From contig NC_079879.1 in the NCBI RefSeq assembly GCF_029227915.1, positions 10,168,001 through 10,232,000 of the forward strand: a stretch of DNA of 64,000 bases, written 5' to 3'. Position 1 is the first letter of the stretch. Each line of letters begins with the position of its first letter. The DNA comes from Hydractinia symbiolongicarpus (lineage: Eukaryota > Cnidaria > Hydrozoa > Anthoathecata > Hydractiniidae). This document shows positions 12,093 to 23,176 of the stretch, piece by piece. The position numbers were made by a program, and so were the translations under genes. The notes under the pieces are model-generated. The model was not told the origin of the DNA and made no database searches. It worked only from the letters and a program-made list of their open reading frames with translations.

Positions 12093-12429
12093 TAGTAGCA
12101 AAGCAAATAAGGATTGTGCTCACATTTTTTGTTGAATTTTTGTTGAATTTTTGTTCAAGCTGGACTGAAAGAACTCAATTGAGAAAAACGATAATGGTAT
12201 TATTTACCAACACTTTTTATGTTTTCTAAAGACACATATTTTTAAAACCCATATTTTTGTTACACATAAAGTATCTTATGAAACCAGCAGTTGTTATTTA
12301 TCAAAAGCCATCACATTTTTATTATATACATATCAGCCACAGATTATTTATATTCTATTATATAATATATTTATAAACCTTGTACATAATCCTCGTGGGG
12401 GGGGCATATTTCTTATATTCATACTTCTT
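12093..12429. other. Non-coding spacer between convergent transposon genes
   Basis: The 3' ends of the PHD gene (plus) and the transposase-like gene (minus) face each other here. The sequence is AT-rich, with two copies of 'gttgaattttt' near 12130 and a run of G at about 12396-12403. Confidence 0.4.
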
Positions 12430-14940
12430 TCAAGACAATTCATCTTCTGAAAGTTCAGCCATCAAGTCTTCTTCATACTCTATAATTCGCAAAGGTAAAT
12501 AAGTAATATTTTGAAGGTTTTTGCCATTTCTTTTTTGTTCCCAATAAAACAACCGTTTTGTTTTTGCTTTATTTGATAAATTCAGAAGGTTATCATGCAA
12601 CTTTTCTCCAAATATATTAAAAGCAGCTTCATGTTGGTTATATTGTGTTAAATAGTTAGAATATCTCAGAACTGAGCGCCATTGAATGACTTCTTCATTG
12701 AGAATTATGTTTCTTGAACCAGACTTTTCATTGACTTTCAAAATGTTAGAGTATTTCGTGTACAAGCTATCAAATTTATCTATGGATCTTGAAATCCTTT
12801 TCCAAGTTGACTTGTCAGCGATGCCCTTCGGAGCGATCATTTTTTGACGTTGGATCTTCTGCTCTAAAAGAAAATCACCACCTTGGTTTTTTTTTCTCTA
12901 ATGACCCTGTAGAGAAACTAAGATTTTGATTTCGTTGTTCCTTCACTTCATTTGGATAAATAGCTCTATTCCGAAGGTCGCGGTACTCTATTTCCCTGTA
13001 GATCGGATGATTGAATGCATAAAACAAATCTAGAAATGCGAATCTTCCCGCATCACTAATTTTGATGTCATTGCTCCTATCTCCCACCCGCTGTGTATAA
13101 ATACCAAGACCATAAGTTAATACCAGTTGCGTAATTAATTTCAGTGTTGGCGAAGTTATTTTTGACTGCCATTTGAGGAATCCCAATGGCGACAAACTTC
13201 CTGTTGTTTCAGAATCGTATAAACGGAGTAGTTCCATAGTTGTACCATTAAGGAAGGTTTCGAAACTTTGCCAAGCCTTGTGGTTGTCCTTACACTTTAC
13301 GAAGTATTGATAGGCAGCAATCGATTTGAAATTTAACACGTCTTTTGCCAATGGTTCCAAGCAAATTCGGTCTAAAATTTTGAAAAAACATTTCAGTTGA
13401 TTCATATTTAAATGCCCCAATCCGGGAACAAGTGTCACCCAATCATACTTTTCTTTGTCAGTTTCACAGATTCGGCTGGCGATACAATATGGCGGACCAT
13501 CGCAACCAAGATAAGACCATTTTCTACCGTCAGGTATATGTAAGTTTTCCTTCAACTCTTTAAGTATCAGCTCAACGTTGCAATAGCTGTTTGGGTTGAG
13601 TAATATTGGTTCGCCAATCTGTATGGTTTTGTTATTTACTACACTCTTCTCACCTAAATTTAAGTACTTTTCAATAGATGAGTCCGTCTTTGTTGATCGT
13701 TGTATGTCCTCAATAACGGTTTTTTGCACAGGGAATCCACATTCGTCACACTTTCTTTTCAAATTGTGATAGATTTTTCCACACTTTTCATTCGTGAATT
13801 GACGAGTTTGTGCTTTCAAAAATTGATGTATTCGACTGTCTACTTCCTTTTCGTCTTTAGCGTACATTTCTAGCATTTTTGATATATATACCAGGCGAAT
13901 ATTTCTAAATGTATTTTTTCCATGCTCTATCATTTTTTCCATTCGACGTTGTACTTCTTCTTCAGATTCTCCCTTACCCCAATTGCATGGTTTAAGGTTT
14001 TCGTTTGTTTGAAGGTTTCCTGAAGGATCTAAGATAATATGTAAAGTGGTAGTGATGACATCAGCTGCAGTTTTATTTGCAGAGACGCGATAGTTTTTAA
14101 TGACATATTTTCCAATGTTGTCAAAGTATGTGTCAACATCACCACTCGGACAAACTATTGTACCACGTCCCTGGTCTTTCAACCAGTTAAGATATGCCGT
14201 GTAACTTCCAGCAGGATACAGTTTTCCATTTATTGCTGTAACCATTTTTGATCCAGAAATAGTTGACTGAATAAGATTGAAATAAATGTATTAGGGAGTA
14301 TCCAGTTAAAATTACGTAATTGGTATATAGCTTCGATTACACAAGAAATACGATAACACATTAACTTGGAATGATTTTTATCGAAAGATAACCCAGACAA
14401 TCCTTCCAAAAAGCTTCTCAAAATTGGGTTTCGTTCCAGTATAAAGTTGTTAACGTCAATGTTTTCTAATGCTTCAAAGTTTTTATAAATGTCACTAAGT
14501 CCTGCTCCATTGGTACCTATGTTTCCATTAACAAATTTCTCCGCTATGATTTTGACCAATCTGACTAAATAACTCACATTGACGGCATCGTCCTTCGAAC
14601 ATATTGCCAATGACGAAGTTAGGTTTAAAACAATTGAATCCAAAGCACTATCTTTTGTTATAGCTGTTTCAGTAGTTTGAACTGGAACTGAAGAACTAGC
14701 GGTCATAATATTCCGTACAACTGTAACACATCCTTCGCAAATGAAGTGACTTCGCGGACCAAAATACGTATGTAGTTGCAAATAACTCAAAATCGATCCT
14801 TTCACTGTTCGTTGTCTCGTATCATGAACATAGAAAGTTTCATCTTTCGTCACCCATTCGGCATGTTCGGTGCACTTGCATATTTTTTTACAAGAATATT
14901 TTAACATTTTTCCTGATAAAATAAAAGCAAATATATTCAA
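12430..14940 (-). pseudogene. Transposase-like protein (about 830 residues) of the 5.86-kb transposon, two single-base breaks
   Basis: Three frames read as one protein. The first (from 14940) has a cysteine/histidine-rich head (CKKICKCTEH ... CEGC) that may bind zinc. The second contains SYLGCDGPPY (about 13.50 kb), LVPGLGHLNMNQ (about 13.42 kb) and WQSFETFL (about 13.27 kb), then FYAFNHPIYREIEYRD. The third runs to 12430 and ends acidic. The layout of a strand ending in Asp, then a Gly-His motif, then a downstream Glu would fit an RNase H-like DDE core, but I cannot prove which residues are catalytic. From memory, similar proteins are multicopy in cnidarian genomes and resemble DUF6589-type sequences. 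The breaks are a missing base near 14278 and one extra base in a run of nine T (12887-12895). Its place between inverted repeats makes it the best transposase candidate. Confidence 0.65.
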
Positions 14941-15088
14941 TTACTTCTGACGAAAATACGCAAAAAGAAGATAATCAGAAGTAGTGAATAAATACATTAG
15001 TAGACAGAGACTTTTTTTCCCAAAAAAATGACACGTGCATGTTGAGAAAATATATATTCAAAAAATAAAAGCAACTGAGTACAACGCT
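14941..15088. other. Short spacer between the transposase-like and HIRAN-like genes
   Basis: AT-rich with no open frame of note. It would hold the promoter of the transposase-like gene and the 3' end of the HIRAN gene. Confidence 0.35.
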
Positions 15089-15828
15089 CTAAACAGCACA
15101 GCTTTCGGGTGTATTGCTGCGATATTCACATTTTTCTGTTCCCTCCTGCGTCTTGAAAAAGCCTTGCAATATATTAAACACGACCACAGGCTTGTTTGTA
15201 ACAATTTCATATTGGCAAGGAATAACTGCTCCGCCACCCCTCTTGTCCATGCCATAAGGATTGTATCTATACCCTTCGTGGGCGGCAGGTTTTTTGCTTT
15301 GTCTTGCAGGAGCCGTAGAAGTGCTGAAAAATACAAAATATCAAATACACATTGGACCTGCATAAACTAAATGGTAAACTTTTTACTCATTTTCAATTTC
15401 GAGCGCAACAAATACGCAAGTTTTAATACACGTGATATCATTGTTTCACGGTATAAAAATTTTTTCTTGAAGGTATGATAATTATTACAAATACTACTAA
15501 TATCCTACCAGTATGATTTTTGTGCGTTTCTTTCATCTAGAAGTTGTCTGAAAACACGGCATAGGTTTGCTGGGACACGTCCCACTATTTTACCAGCCAC
15601 ATCTTTCACTAGCTGGTTTGTTTCATTCTCTTTTTTTGCAAATCTTGTAACATCTGTGTGTAAGTGATTAGGAATATCATCCAAGGCTGGCATTATCACT
15701 TGCATAGCATTTTCGTCGTATAAATTTCCATTTTCTTTTTCCACAAACATTTTGATGTTAGGATGCGGATTCACTTTAAAACTATGATATCCTCTAATTG
15801 TGCTGTCAGTCACATATACAGCCTCCAT
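15089..15828 (-). CDS. HIRAN-like domain protein of the 5.86-kb transposon (two exons)
   Basis: Exon 1 (15509-15828) and exon 2 (15089-15323) join across a 185-bp intron (GTAGGA donor, TTTTCAG acceptor) to give 184 residues with no break. Exon 1 has the HIRAN pattern: STIRGYHSF near the start, NGNLYDENAMQV, and KIVGRVPANLCRVF. HIRAN domains of HLTF and Rad5 bind single-stranded DNA with a free 3' end, so a role at transposon ends or replication forks is plausible (inference). Exon 2 adds a C-terminal segment with the string GMDKRGGGAVIPCQY, which I believe recurs in cnidarian relatives. The spliced frame is preferred because the unspliced frame stops at once after the donor. This is the only gene of the transposon without a visible defect. 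Confidence 0.7.
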
Positions 15829-16160
15829 TTTTCTTCTTCAGTGTTTATGTTTAGTTCTTCTGTAGTATTTTTTCCCAAGTCCGGTGTAAATTGAAACAAT
15901 GGTTCATCGTAGCGATAGTCTATTTAAGCTGTACTGCATCCTAGTTAGGATGCACGTCACGTGATACAGCCTATTTAAGCGGACATTTTTAAAACTTCAA
16001 ATTTAGCGGATCTCCGGGGTGCTACGAAAAAACTAATGTATTGGAGATGTTTATATGCACGTAAGTATTGGATTTATTGAGTTAGATAGATGCTAAAATT
16101 CAGTTAAATGTGTGTTTTCGACGATCAAAGTTTTGTACATCTTAATTAAGCTGTAGAACG

Positions 16161-16244
16161 CCTAATTAGACTGTATGATACATCCTAATTAAGCTGACAT
16201 CCAAATTAAGCTGTACAGCTTAATTAAGAGGATTTCCCTGACTG
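16161..16244 (-). repeat. Right terminal inverted repeat of the 5.86-kb transposon
   Basis: It ends TTTCCCTGACTG and is followed by the target duplicate CAAAT (16245-16249). The reverse complement matches 10390-10473. Confidence 0.9.
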
Positions 16245-16529
16245 CAAATTATCACCCTTTTCAAGAACACAATTGATGTCATTTTTTGTCCATCGCGAGA
16301 CATGCTTAAAAAATGAAAAGAGAGATGCATATAATGATATGCAGGTACATTGGATTCCTCTTGTATAGCTAAATTTTTCGTGACCCTGATGAAATGAACC
16401 CTTCGTACATTTAATAATTGTGTAAGTTAGGCCAGAATCTACTTCAACGCTTGTACCACATTCTGACATTTCTAACATAAAGAACGCTGGAAAAGTTGAA
16501 TAATGTTGGAAGGACAAGTGTACAGTCAA
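16245..16529 (-). pseudogene. N-terminal OTU-like protease fragment of the Helentron protein
   Basis: The minus strand reads CTKGSFHQGHEKF followed by TRGIQCTCISLY, whose first Cys fits the nucleophile of the OTU/C76-like protease seen at the front of many Helentron proteins. It ends LEKGDNL, where the transposon begins. The partner histidine (DSHSRD) lies beyond the transposon near 10.12 kb, so the insertion cut the protease between its catalytic residues. The upstream start is uncertain: the frame opens on TTG, a Met lies at residue 18, and a splice acceptor (TTTTCCAG) lies just before that Met. Confidence 0.75.
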
Positions 16530-16957
16530 TTGTCAGTAAAATGAAATAAAATAAATTTATTATATACCTTTTTACAATCAAAGTTTTACTTTACTACTTC
16601 CAACCAGTTTGCAACCAGTACTGCGCGGCATCGTGGTACAGCATTTGAGGATTGAGGAGGAGTATTCGAGCACATGGACGCTGATTGGCCGGTTTTATGG
16701 CAAAATCATTTGATTGGGGAAAAGTAGCAGGTACCATGTGAGTTTTCGCGTGATTATGCAGTTTTTACCCGAAGATAACGTGATATTTCACGTGATTTTT
16801 TTAACTTTACTAACCGCCTCGGAGACACGCGTAACTTCACTTAAATCCCAGAAGATCAAGATTTTGTTCGAGCTTTCAGCCGAAACTAGAAGCTGTGTGT
16901 TCCACAGCTAATAAAATCACTCCGATTCTAAAATTATGCCACAAATATAATTAAAAA
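16530..16957. other. Spacer, probable 5' flank of the Helentron
   Basis: No gene seen. The 5' terminus of the Helentron should lie here or slightly further right; I could not identify it. Confidence 0.3.
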
Positions 16958-16977
16958 GCTATGGTAAGAATAGCCAG

Positions 16978-17049
16978 GAGACCCAGCGTAATTTTTCTTA
17001 CCACCGGGAAATAGGAGTAGTTAAGGTGGGAAAAATTACGCTGGGTCTC
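16978..17049. repeat. Inverted repeat / hairpin with arms of about 25 bases
   Basis: GAGACCCAGCGTAATTTTTC at 16979 and its reverse complement ending at about 17049 form near-perfect arms around a loop of about 20 bases. The short word 'gctatggtaaga' appears both at about 16960 and 17395, so this may be the end of a larger repeat about 450 bp long. Confidence 0.55.
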
Positions 17050-20000
17050 AAACGATTTTTCTGCGGCCAAAATCTGGCCGCGCTTTTTGATTGGCTAATT
17101 CTATTGTTCTTTGCTTACGTGGTCCATGTCGAGGAAAGCCTTTTTCATCTGAATATTCCAGCGAGTTGTTTCACTCACCCTAACAAACATTAGTAAACTA
17201 TAAAGTTTTTACCACAGTAAGATGTGGCCAAGCTTGGTAAACAACTCACAGAAAAATTAATATGGCCTCCGAAGCGATTAATCACATTATTTAATTTAAA
17301 CTCGGGGTTTCCGCTGAGTCATTCGTTCGCGTCTAAGCTTTAGTTTGAGAGAAACTCATTTTATCAACTCGACGAAGAAAGTTTAGTTGACCAGGCTATG
17401 GTAAGAAAGAAACGAGTGTACACTATTTTTTTACTTTGCAAGTCAATAGTGGACTGCTATACGGTACTACTAAATATTACGCCACGTGCTTAACACTTCA
17501 TGTGATCGAACGTTATGCCTGTTTAAAGTAGCTGTTTAGCTGAGGAATTTTGTTTGGAAATAACAAATAATAACTGCAGATGGTACAAACATTGTTTCTA
17601 AGTATCGAATATAATTTAACATGCCACCCAAACGTCTCTGCACGTATATTTCGACAAAAAATTTATGAAGTAATAATTATTCTCACATAAAATAAATAGC
17701 TAGATTTTTAGGCATTTTACTTCAAGTTATTCTGACTGACCCTAGGACAATATCTTGACCTTTGTTTATTGTTTTTCCTATGTCAAAATACTTTAGTTCT
17801 CGTTTTTGTGAGGGAGAGAAAAATGACCATGGTTTCCATGACCTTCACACCTTAATTGATCTTTCCCGTGCGATCGTGCTCAGCCCGCTGTCAGGATTAA
17901 GTTTTGAACTTTCAAGGCAAGTTATTCGAAACAATGAAAAATATAGACCGACTGTTTTTGCTATATTTGGGGTAAAAACAGGTTAAAAACTGTGTTATCG
18001 CATCTTCGGTGTGATTACTAAAACCACATTGTTAACCCTGGGCTGTGTTAGTGTATACATGTAAACCTGGTAGCACATCCATAGAGGTGTAATACCCTTA
18101 ACTGGGTAGCAGCTTTAGCCTAAATAAAATCATAGGAAACAGTCCGTTGTTACCCTGGACTCACTCCGCCTTTTTATTTTGTGGAATAAGTTTTCGTGAC
18201 AGTAATAAAAGGTGTAGGTATCTTAGTGTGTCCAGCATAAGAATTATTGATTAATTGAGGATTAATTTTGTTGCCTACATTTTTGGCTACCATCACTTTT
18301 TAGCCAAGGGTAGATAAAGAAAGAACTAGATAGCCACAACCCCAACATAAAATATAAATAATAATCAACCTCGTCCCCAGGACTATTTGGTTCTCAACGG
18401 CGCTGCTCTTTCTGATAGTTCTAGCGAAATAGTTTTTTCTTCGATAATGTATTTTTTTTGTGTGTGTACATTTTTGCGCCCCGCCGAAGGGGCGCACATT
18501 TAGTGGACCGCGGGTATATAGTGTTTGTTTTATGTATGGGAGAAGTTTTTTTCTTACTCTCAACTTCGCGGGGGAACTTCGGCTCGAACATCCAACCTAG
18601 GTTTGATATAACACAACCTGTGTGTTTGGTACCATCAAGACAAAAATAACACTGATCGAGCAAAACTTATCTTGTCTCGGTTTCTTTGTTGTCTCTGAAG
18701 ATTTGACTGCCATAAAAAATATTAATCGAGATTCTTTTGTTATGTTAATTTAAAGCTTTGTAATATTGTCTCGTTTAATATGCTTAAATGTCACTGCAGC
18801 CCACGTGAATTTATCTTCAAGAAAAGGTTTGTTTTTCTTTGTCCAAGTTGTTTCGAAACTTGTTAACAGTAAGTAGAAGGATTACTTATATTTTATATGA
18901 AATTAAACTCAGAACGGTTTATGGCGTTGATCCAAAGGCCGCAATTTATAAATGCATCACAATTTAAAGTCAATCAAGAACAGAACATTCCGTGTATGGC
19001 CATGACTAAAACTGCTTGCATTTTGTTGGTCTTCCCTTCCCGATGGTCTGGCTTGTCGTAATAGCTTTAATGATGTAGCTAGGGAGCTAAATACTTATTT
19101 TTAAATTCTTGCATTTTATAAGTTAATAGTCGTAAAACTACTCTCACTTGTACTACAGCTATCAAGCTAGAACTGCACAAAATAGTGCTTTCATTAGAGT
19201 CCCTTTTTTCAGAAGCAACAAAAAACTTTTATCCTGCCCTGTGTAATTTTATCAACAAGGGTGCTGATAAGCCACATACACCATAAAAAGTATAGGCGTT
19301 TTGGGTGAGTAAAATAACTTCTAAAGGAACCTTTGTGAGGCTGCTATCATGTATTCTTGGGGTCAGAATGTTCTCCTTCGTTGCTATCCGATGGAGAACA
19401 AAGTGGACTTTTCACGGTCAAACCTTCAAAGTAGCAACCTTACTTAAACAGAATTTACAAGTAAAACGTCGTTAAAATGTCGCAAAATGGCAAAAATTAA
19501 GCAGTATCTAAAACATATTAAAGATTTGACTAAAAAAAAAAGAATTCCTTGAAAAATCCAGTATTGTATTTATGAAGATTTCACCACAAAAACATTAATT
19601 ACGGCATTTGTACCCCATTTCATAATGGCTGCCCGTGATTGGTTGACACGAATCCGACCGCAAGAATATATATAAAAAGATATTTGTTGAATCATGAAAA
19701 AATATTGTTGTTCATTGCACGGAACAGTCAAGTTGAACTGATAAATTAACCAATAACATAACATAGTTAGCCCTTGCAGTACAACTAGACGCTACCCACA
19801 GTATGTTACAGGTTTCTTTGTTTTCTTCCCTTTTTTATGTTTTTTCTTGAAATTATAAATGATGTTGTTGATTTATCAAATCTGACAAATTTATTAATTG
19901 AGTGTCTACCCTTTTTTGTATCAACTTGTTCAATTCAATTCGAAAACAATGACCAATCAATTTCCTCGATAATAAACAATCAAATTTGTAAAATTCAATA

Positions 20001-21170
20001 AATCGATTTCAACAAAATAAGTCCTGTATTGTCCACAGGTTTGAAAATCTTGTATCGCCTGCTTAATATTATACTTGTTTAACAATGATATCAAAGCCAG
20101 CTTGACTAAATTTATATATATATTTTTATTTATATAGTATACCTTTCGTGTATCACATGGCATTGATTTGTATCTTTTTAATAAATTCTAACTTTAAATC
20201 AGATAAGTAGACAATAATTAAACAACCTAGTATTAATTCAGTTCTGGTAAAATTGTATTCTTCTTTCTCAATTTTAAATATACTTTCTTTTTCAGATCAT
20301 TTGTTATGAAACCATGCACCATCAGCATTTTCGAAAAATCTTCAACGAGAGAAATTTTTAAGGATTTTATTGGTAACTTAACAGAGTAATAATTCATTGA
20401 AATTGAAATTGTTCAGAAGTTATTATATATATTCGAATCGTGAAGTTCATACATAGCAATCCTGCATCCTGGAATTTTCGAGATCAGTTATAAAAAAATC
20501 CAGTTAAAGTTTTAACTATTGTTTTAGAATATATACTATATATATGTAAAAAAAAATTATTTTTTATTTATCAAGTTGTATTTTACGTTAATTACAATAA
20601 TAATTGAGAATTAGGATACTTATGATGTGTTTATATACCCCATTGTTCTCCGTTTTAAAGTCTACTTCAAATTTCAGAATCTTTTAGGCTAATGACGGAA
20701 ATCTTCAAGTCGCAGGGCTTCTTATTTAAAAATTTTCCCCTGGGCAATAAGCTTATTCACAAGCCTCTATGCAATTCCGTACTGCATTTCTATCATATTC
20801 GTCATATTTGGCGGAAAATGTTTCAGCAGAATAGCTTTCAGACACAATTTGTTATTACAGCACAAGAATTTTTGGAGATTTGATAAGTCAAAAATGTATG
20901 CGTAAGTCTTTTGAACGAATTTTAACCAAAAATCAAAAGCAATGATTACGTGAAATTACACAACAAGAAGGCTAGAGGCGTTTAAAGTGTACATATATTT
21001 AATCAAGATCTAACTTTATAGATAGAGCCTTAGCCAAATGTGAAAATAACGAAAATAATAAGTTCTAACACTGCAGTTTTTATAGATTTCAAACGTCCAC
21101 CATTTTCCATTTTAATTTTAAATCCCGTTCTAAATTTGAATGTTTGAAATCGTTATTAGTAATTCGGGGC
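17050..21170. other. Long non-coding stretch
   Basis: No frame here has convincing protein features; the open frames seen are short and lack motifs. A small GC-rich hairpin, TGCGCCCC-GCCGAA-GGGGCGCA, lies at about 18474-18497. The rest is AT-rich intergenic sequence with worn repeats. Confidence 0.4.
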
Positions 21171-21174
21171 GCAT

Positions 21175-21420
21175 TAGTGGTAACTATGGCTAGTATATGT
21201 TTTAATCTGCATCAGTTGTTGAATCGTCAAAAGAATATCAGAACGAACATCACTTTGTTTGTACTTAACACCATCTGTGTCAGAGGATTCTGAATTATCA
21301 TCATCATTGTCACTCATTAAGTGGAATTCGCTTTCTGCTTTTGGCATAATGTAGTCTTTTAAACCTTGAATATTGATACCAACAACATTGTAAACAGCAT
21401 TGAACCATTGCCCACATAAA
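21175..21420 (-). pseudogene. Protein-coding remnant of unknown identity
   Basis: The minus strand reads QWFNAVYNVVGINIQGLKDY, then an acidic, serine-rich stretch (SDNDDDNSESSD) and QSDVRSDILLTIQQLMQ to a stop near 21175. A frame change just upstream (near 21412) connects it to TWCPLTPDFM. I recognise no domain. It may be the worn C-terminus of a transposon or host gene. It lies on the same strand as the exons at 22.3-23.2 kb, but those end in their own stop codon, so a link is not shown. Confidence 0.3.
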
Positions 21421-22257
21421 ATCGGGAGTTAAAGGACACCATGTGTATGACTATAAATACACTGTGAATTTACAGCGATAATGCTTTTAAAGTTCTGTTA
21501 AAGGTCGAAAAGAAACAGAAGAAAGGTTGTATTGTAAAGCCGGTAGAAAAACTTGTAGGACATATTTCAGAAACTTTGGCCAAAATTTTGTATCCAATGA
21601 TGAATGAGTGGCGAATCTTATGGATGAAAGCAGTCATTACTGGTGAAAGCGTTGTTAAAGCGTTAAAGAGGTAAAAAAAATATCCCATTTTAGGTGAAAC
21701 AAACATTGTATCCTATATCTCTTTTCCCTATATGCGCTTATCTGTGGGTGTGCTTATAAACGGGAATAAAATCTTGGTAAGGATTTGATGCGCTTAACAG
21801 CAGGTGCGCTCATAATCCGGTACGCTTGATTCCGGCATTTTACGGTAAGCAACAATTCCTTTATTTTATGCTTAAGAAACTTGTCGTAAAGAGCTTAAGA
21901 TCAATAAAAGAACACAAACATTCGAATTGATGTCACACAATATTCGATTTGGTCGATTTGTTTAAAGTTTTTCAAACAAAATTTAGTGAACTTTGGAAGA
22001 CGAGACGTTTAGCGAAATTTCTTTTTGTTTTAAGCTTTTAAAACAAAAATTTACGTTCATGTGAATTGGACTTTAATGCAATACAAACTGAAATTGGCGT
22101 GATAAAAATAGGACTAGTTTCTACCAATCGTAGTTTTGAAATTTAGTTTCACGATGAAAACAAAGCTTGTTTTGATTCATCCCTCCCTGGCATTTAATTG
22201 ACAGAGATGGTAATCGCAAGAAACAAAGCTATTATTTATTTTGTTCGGATTTTATTT
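21421..22257. other. Non-coding stretch
   Basis: No gene or structured repeat seen; AT-rich. Confidence 0.35.
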
Positions 22258-23176
22258 CGGTACTAACGAAGGAATCTTCGAAAAACGTTATTGGAGCAGT
22301 TTTGTCGTGGCAGTTCGTTAGTAGCCTCCTGCTGCAAAAGTAAAGGTTGGGATTCACTCTGAATGTTGTTTGTTGTAGCTGGTGGCGAGTCCAATAATGT
22401 ACAAATGCTTTCCACAACTTCATCTTCAATATCTGTCAAATCTAAAATAAAATAAGAATTTTCATTGGAAGAAAATCAGAGTGTAGTTTTAAACGTAGTA
22501 ACATCTTATTTACAACTTTTTTACATTTCTCTTTTTTTTCTGATTAACTTTAGCTGTTTTCTTCTCCTATTTAACTGTATGTAGACACGTGTACTTACAA
22601 TTGATATCCTTAACGTTCAATAATTTGATCAGAAGTTTATATAAAGTTTAATAAAGTTTTCTTACCTTGTTTCTTACTGTTTTTATGTAATGTGTCACGA
22701 GTTAATTCATTATCCTTAGAGAGTGAAATCAAGCTTTCCATGCTTGAATACGCGTTGCTGATCAATGTTAAGTCATCTGCGAACAAACTGCTCACAATTG
22801 TCAATATATCGCATCCGGAGAAAGTATTATCATATTCTCTGCATCCCCATGAACTGTGATGGGAATCTCCACACGACAGCAACGAATCCAGGCTGGAGTA
22901 TGTTAAGAAGTAACAGCTCCATCCAAATTACAGCTGTCATAAAACGCAGGAGGTGTAGAATCAACACTTCCAAACGAATTATTTAAAATGTCATATGTAT
23001 GCTTTACTTGTCTGGAAATATCTTCTTTGCTGACATTAATGTCAGCATCAACCCAAACCTCGCTATTCATGTCATACACTTGGATTGACGGTAACAAGCA
23101 TTAAATTTGCTTACTGTGATATTTCATAATCTGTTCAACTTCTTCTTCAATCATTTTAATGGCTTTCCTTTTAAGA
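22258..23176 (-). CDS. Possible small multi-exon gene of unknown function (partial, one frame break)
   Basis: Three minus-strand segments look coding. The first, 23110-23176, reads LKRKAIKMIEEEVEQIMKYH between an AACAG acceptor and a GTAAGC donor. The second, about 22665-23070, reads from MNSEVWVDADINVSK to NSKKQ before a GTAAGA donor. The last, 22258-22442, starts after ATTTTAG with DLTDIEDEVVESI and ends NNVFRRFLR and a stop. The intron 22443-22664 joins the last two in frame. A single missing base near 22904 splits the middle segment (GAVTS then LTYSSLDSLL). The product is acidic, rich in Ser and Asp, and has no membrane segment, which could suit a regulatory protein tail, but I recognise no family. 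A decayed gene is equally possible. Confidence 0.4.

Larger units (their letters stand above)
10390..16244. mobile_element. 5855-bp DNA transposon with 84-bp inverted ends, superfamily not assigned
   Basis: Both ends start CAGTCAGGGAAA and are inverted copies for 84 bases (10390-10473 and 16161-16244) with about four differences. CAAAT flanks the element on both sides (10385-10389 and 16245-16249), a 5-bp target duplication. Deleting the element and one CAAAT restores an open Helentron frame across the site, which proves insertion. The interior carries a plus-strand PHD-finger gene, a minus-strand transposase-like gene and a minus-strand HIRAN-like gene. The ends are built from repeated AGCTTAATTA words, and similar words recur at 15920-15985, possible transposase sites. 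A 5-bp duplication, these ends and this gene set do not match a superfamily I can name with confidence. Confidence 0.9.
3678..16529 (-). mobile_element. Helentron-type (HLE2) rolling-circle transposon, interrupted and degenerate
   Basis: The minus strand carries, in order, an OTU-like protease domain (16245-16529 and continuing below 10389), a DUF6570-like cysteine region, a HUH Rep with two tyrosines, a Pif1-like helicase, an apurinic-type (EEP) endonuclease, and a separate RPA-like gene. A helicase followed by an EEP domain, with OTU and RPA present, is typical of Helentron/HLE2 elements rather than canonical Helitrons. The coordinates given are those of recognisable coding sequence; the true ends lie outside and were not located. 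A 5.86-kb DNA transposon splits the element at 10390-16244. Frame breaks and a helicase deletion show that this copy cannot make its full protein, though the RPA-like gene looks intact. Confidence 0.85.

Noticed and set aside
15035-15370. Plus-strand frame of 111 codons and minus frame of 101 codons over the HIRAN gene's second exon
   Set aside because: Both overlap exon 2 of the HIRAN-like gene in other frames; the spliced reading explains the region better.
10390-16244. Interpretation of the nested element as a Maverick/Polinton
   Set aside because: Those elements also give 5-6 bp duplications and carry long inverted ends, but no polymerase B, integrase or capsid-like gene is present here and the size is too small.
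18300-18663. Three overlapping short frames and a GC-rich hairpin, considered as a small RNA or gene
   Set aside because: The frames have unstructured composition and the hairpin matches no RNA family I know.
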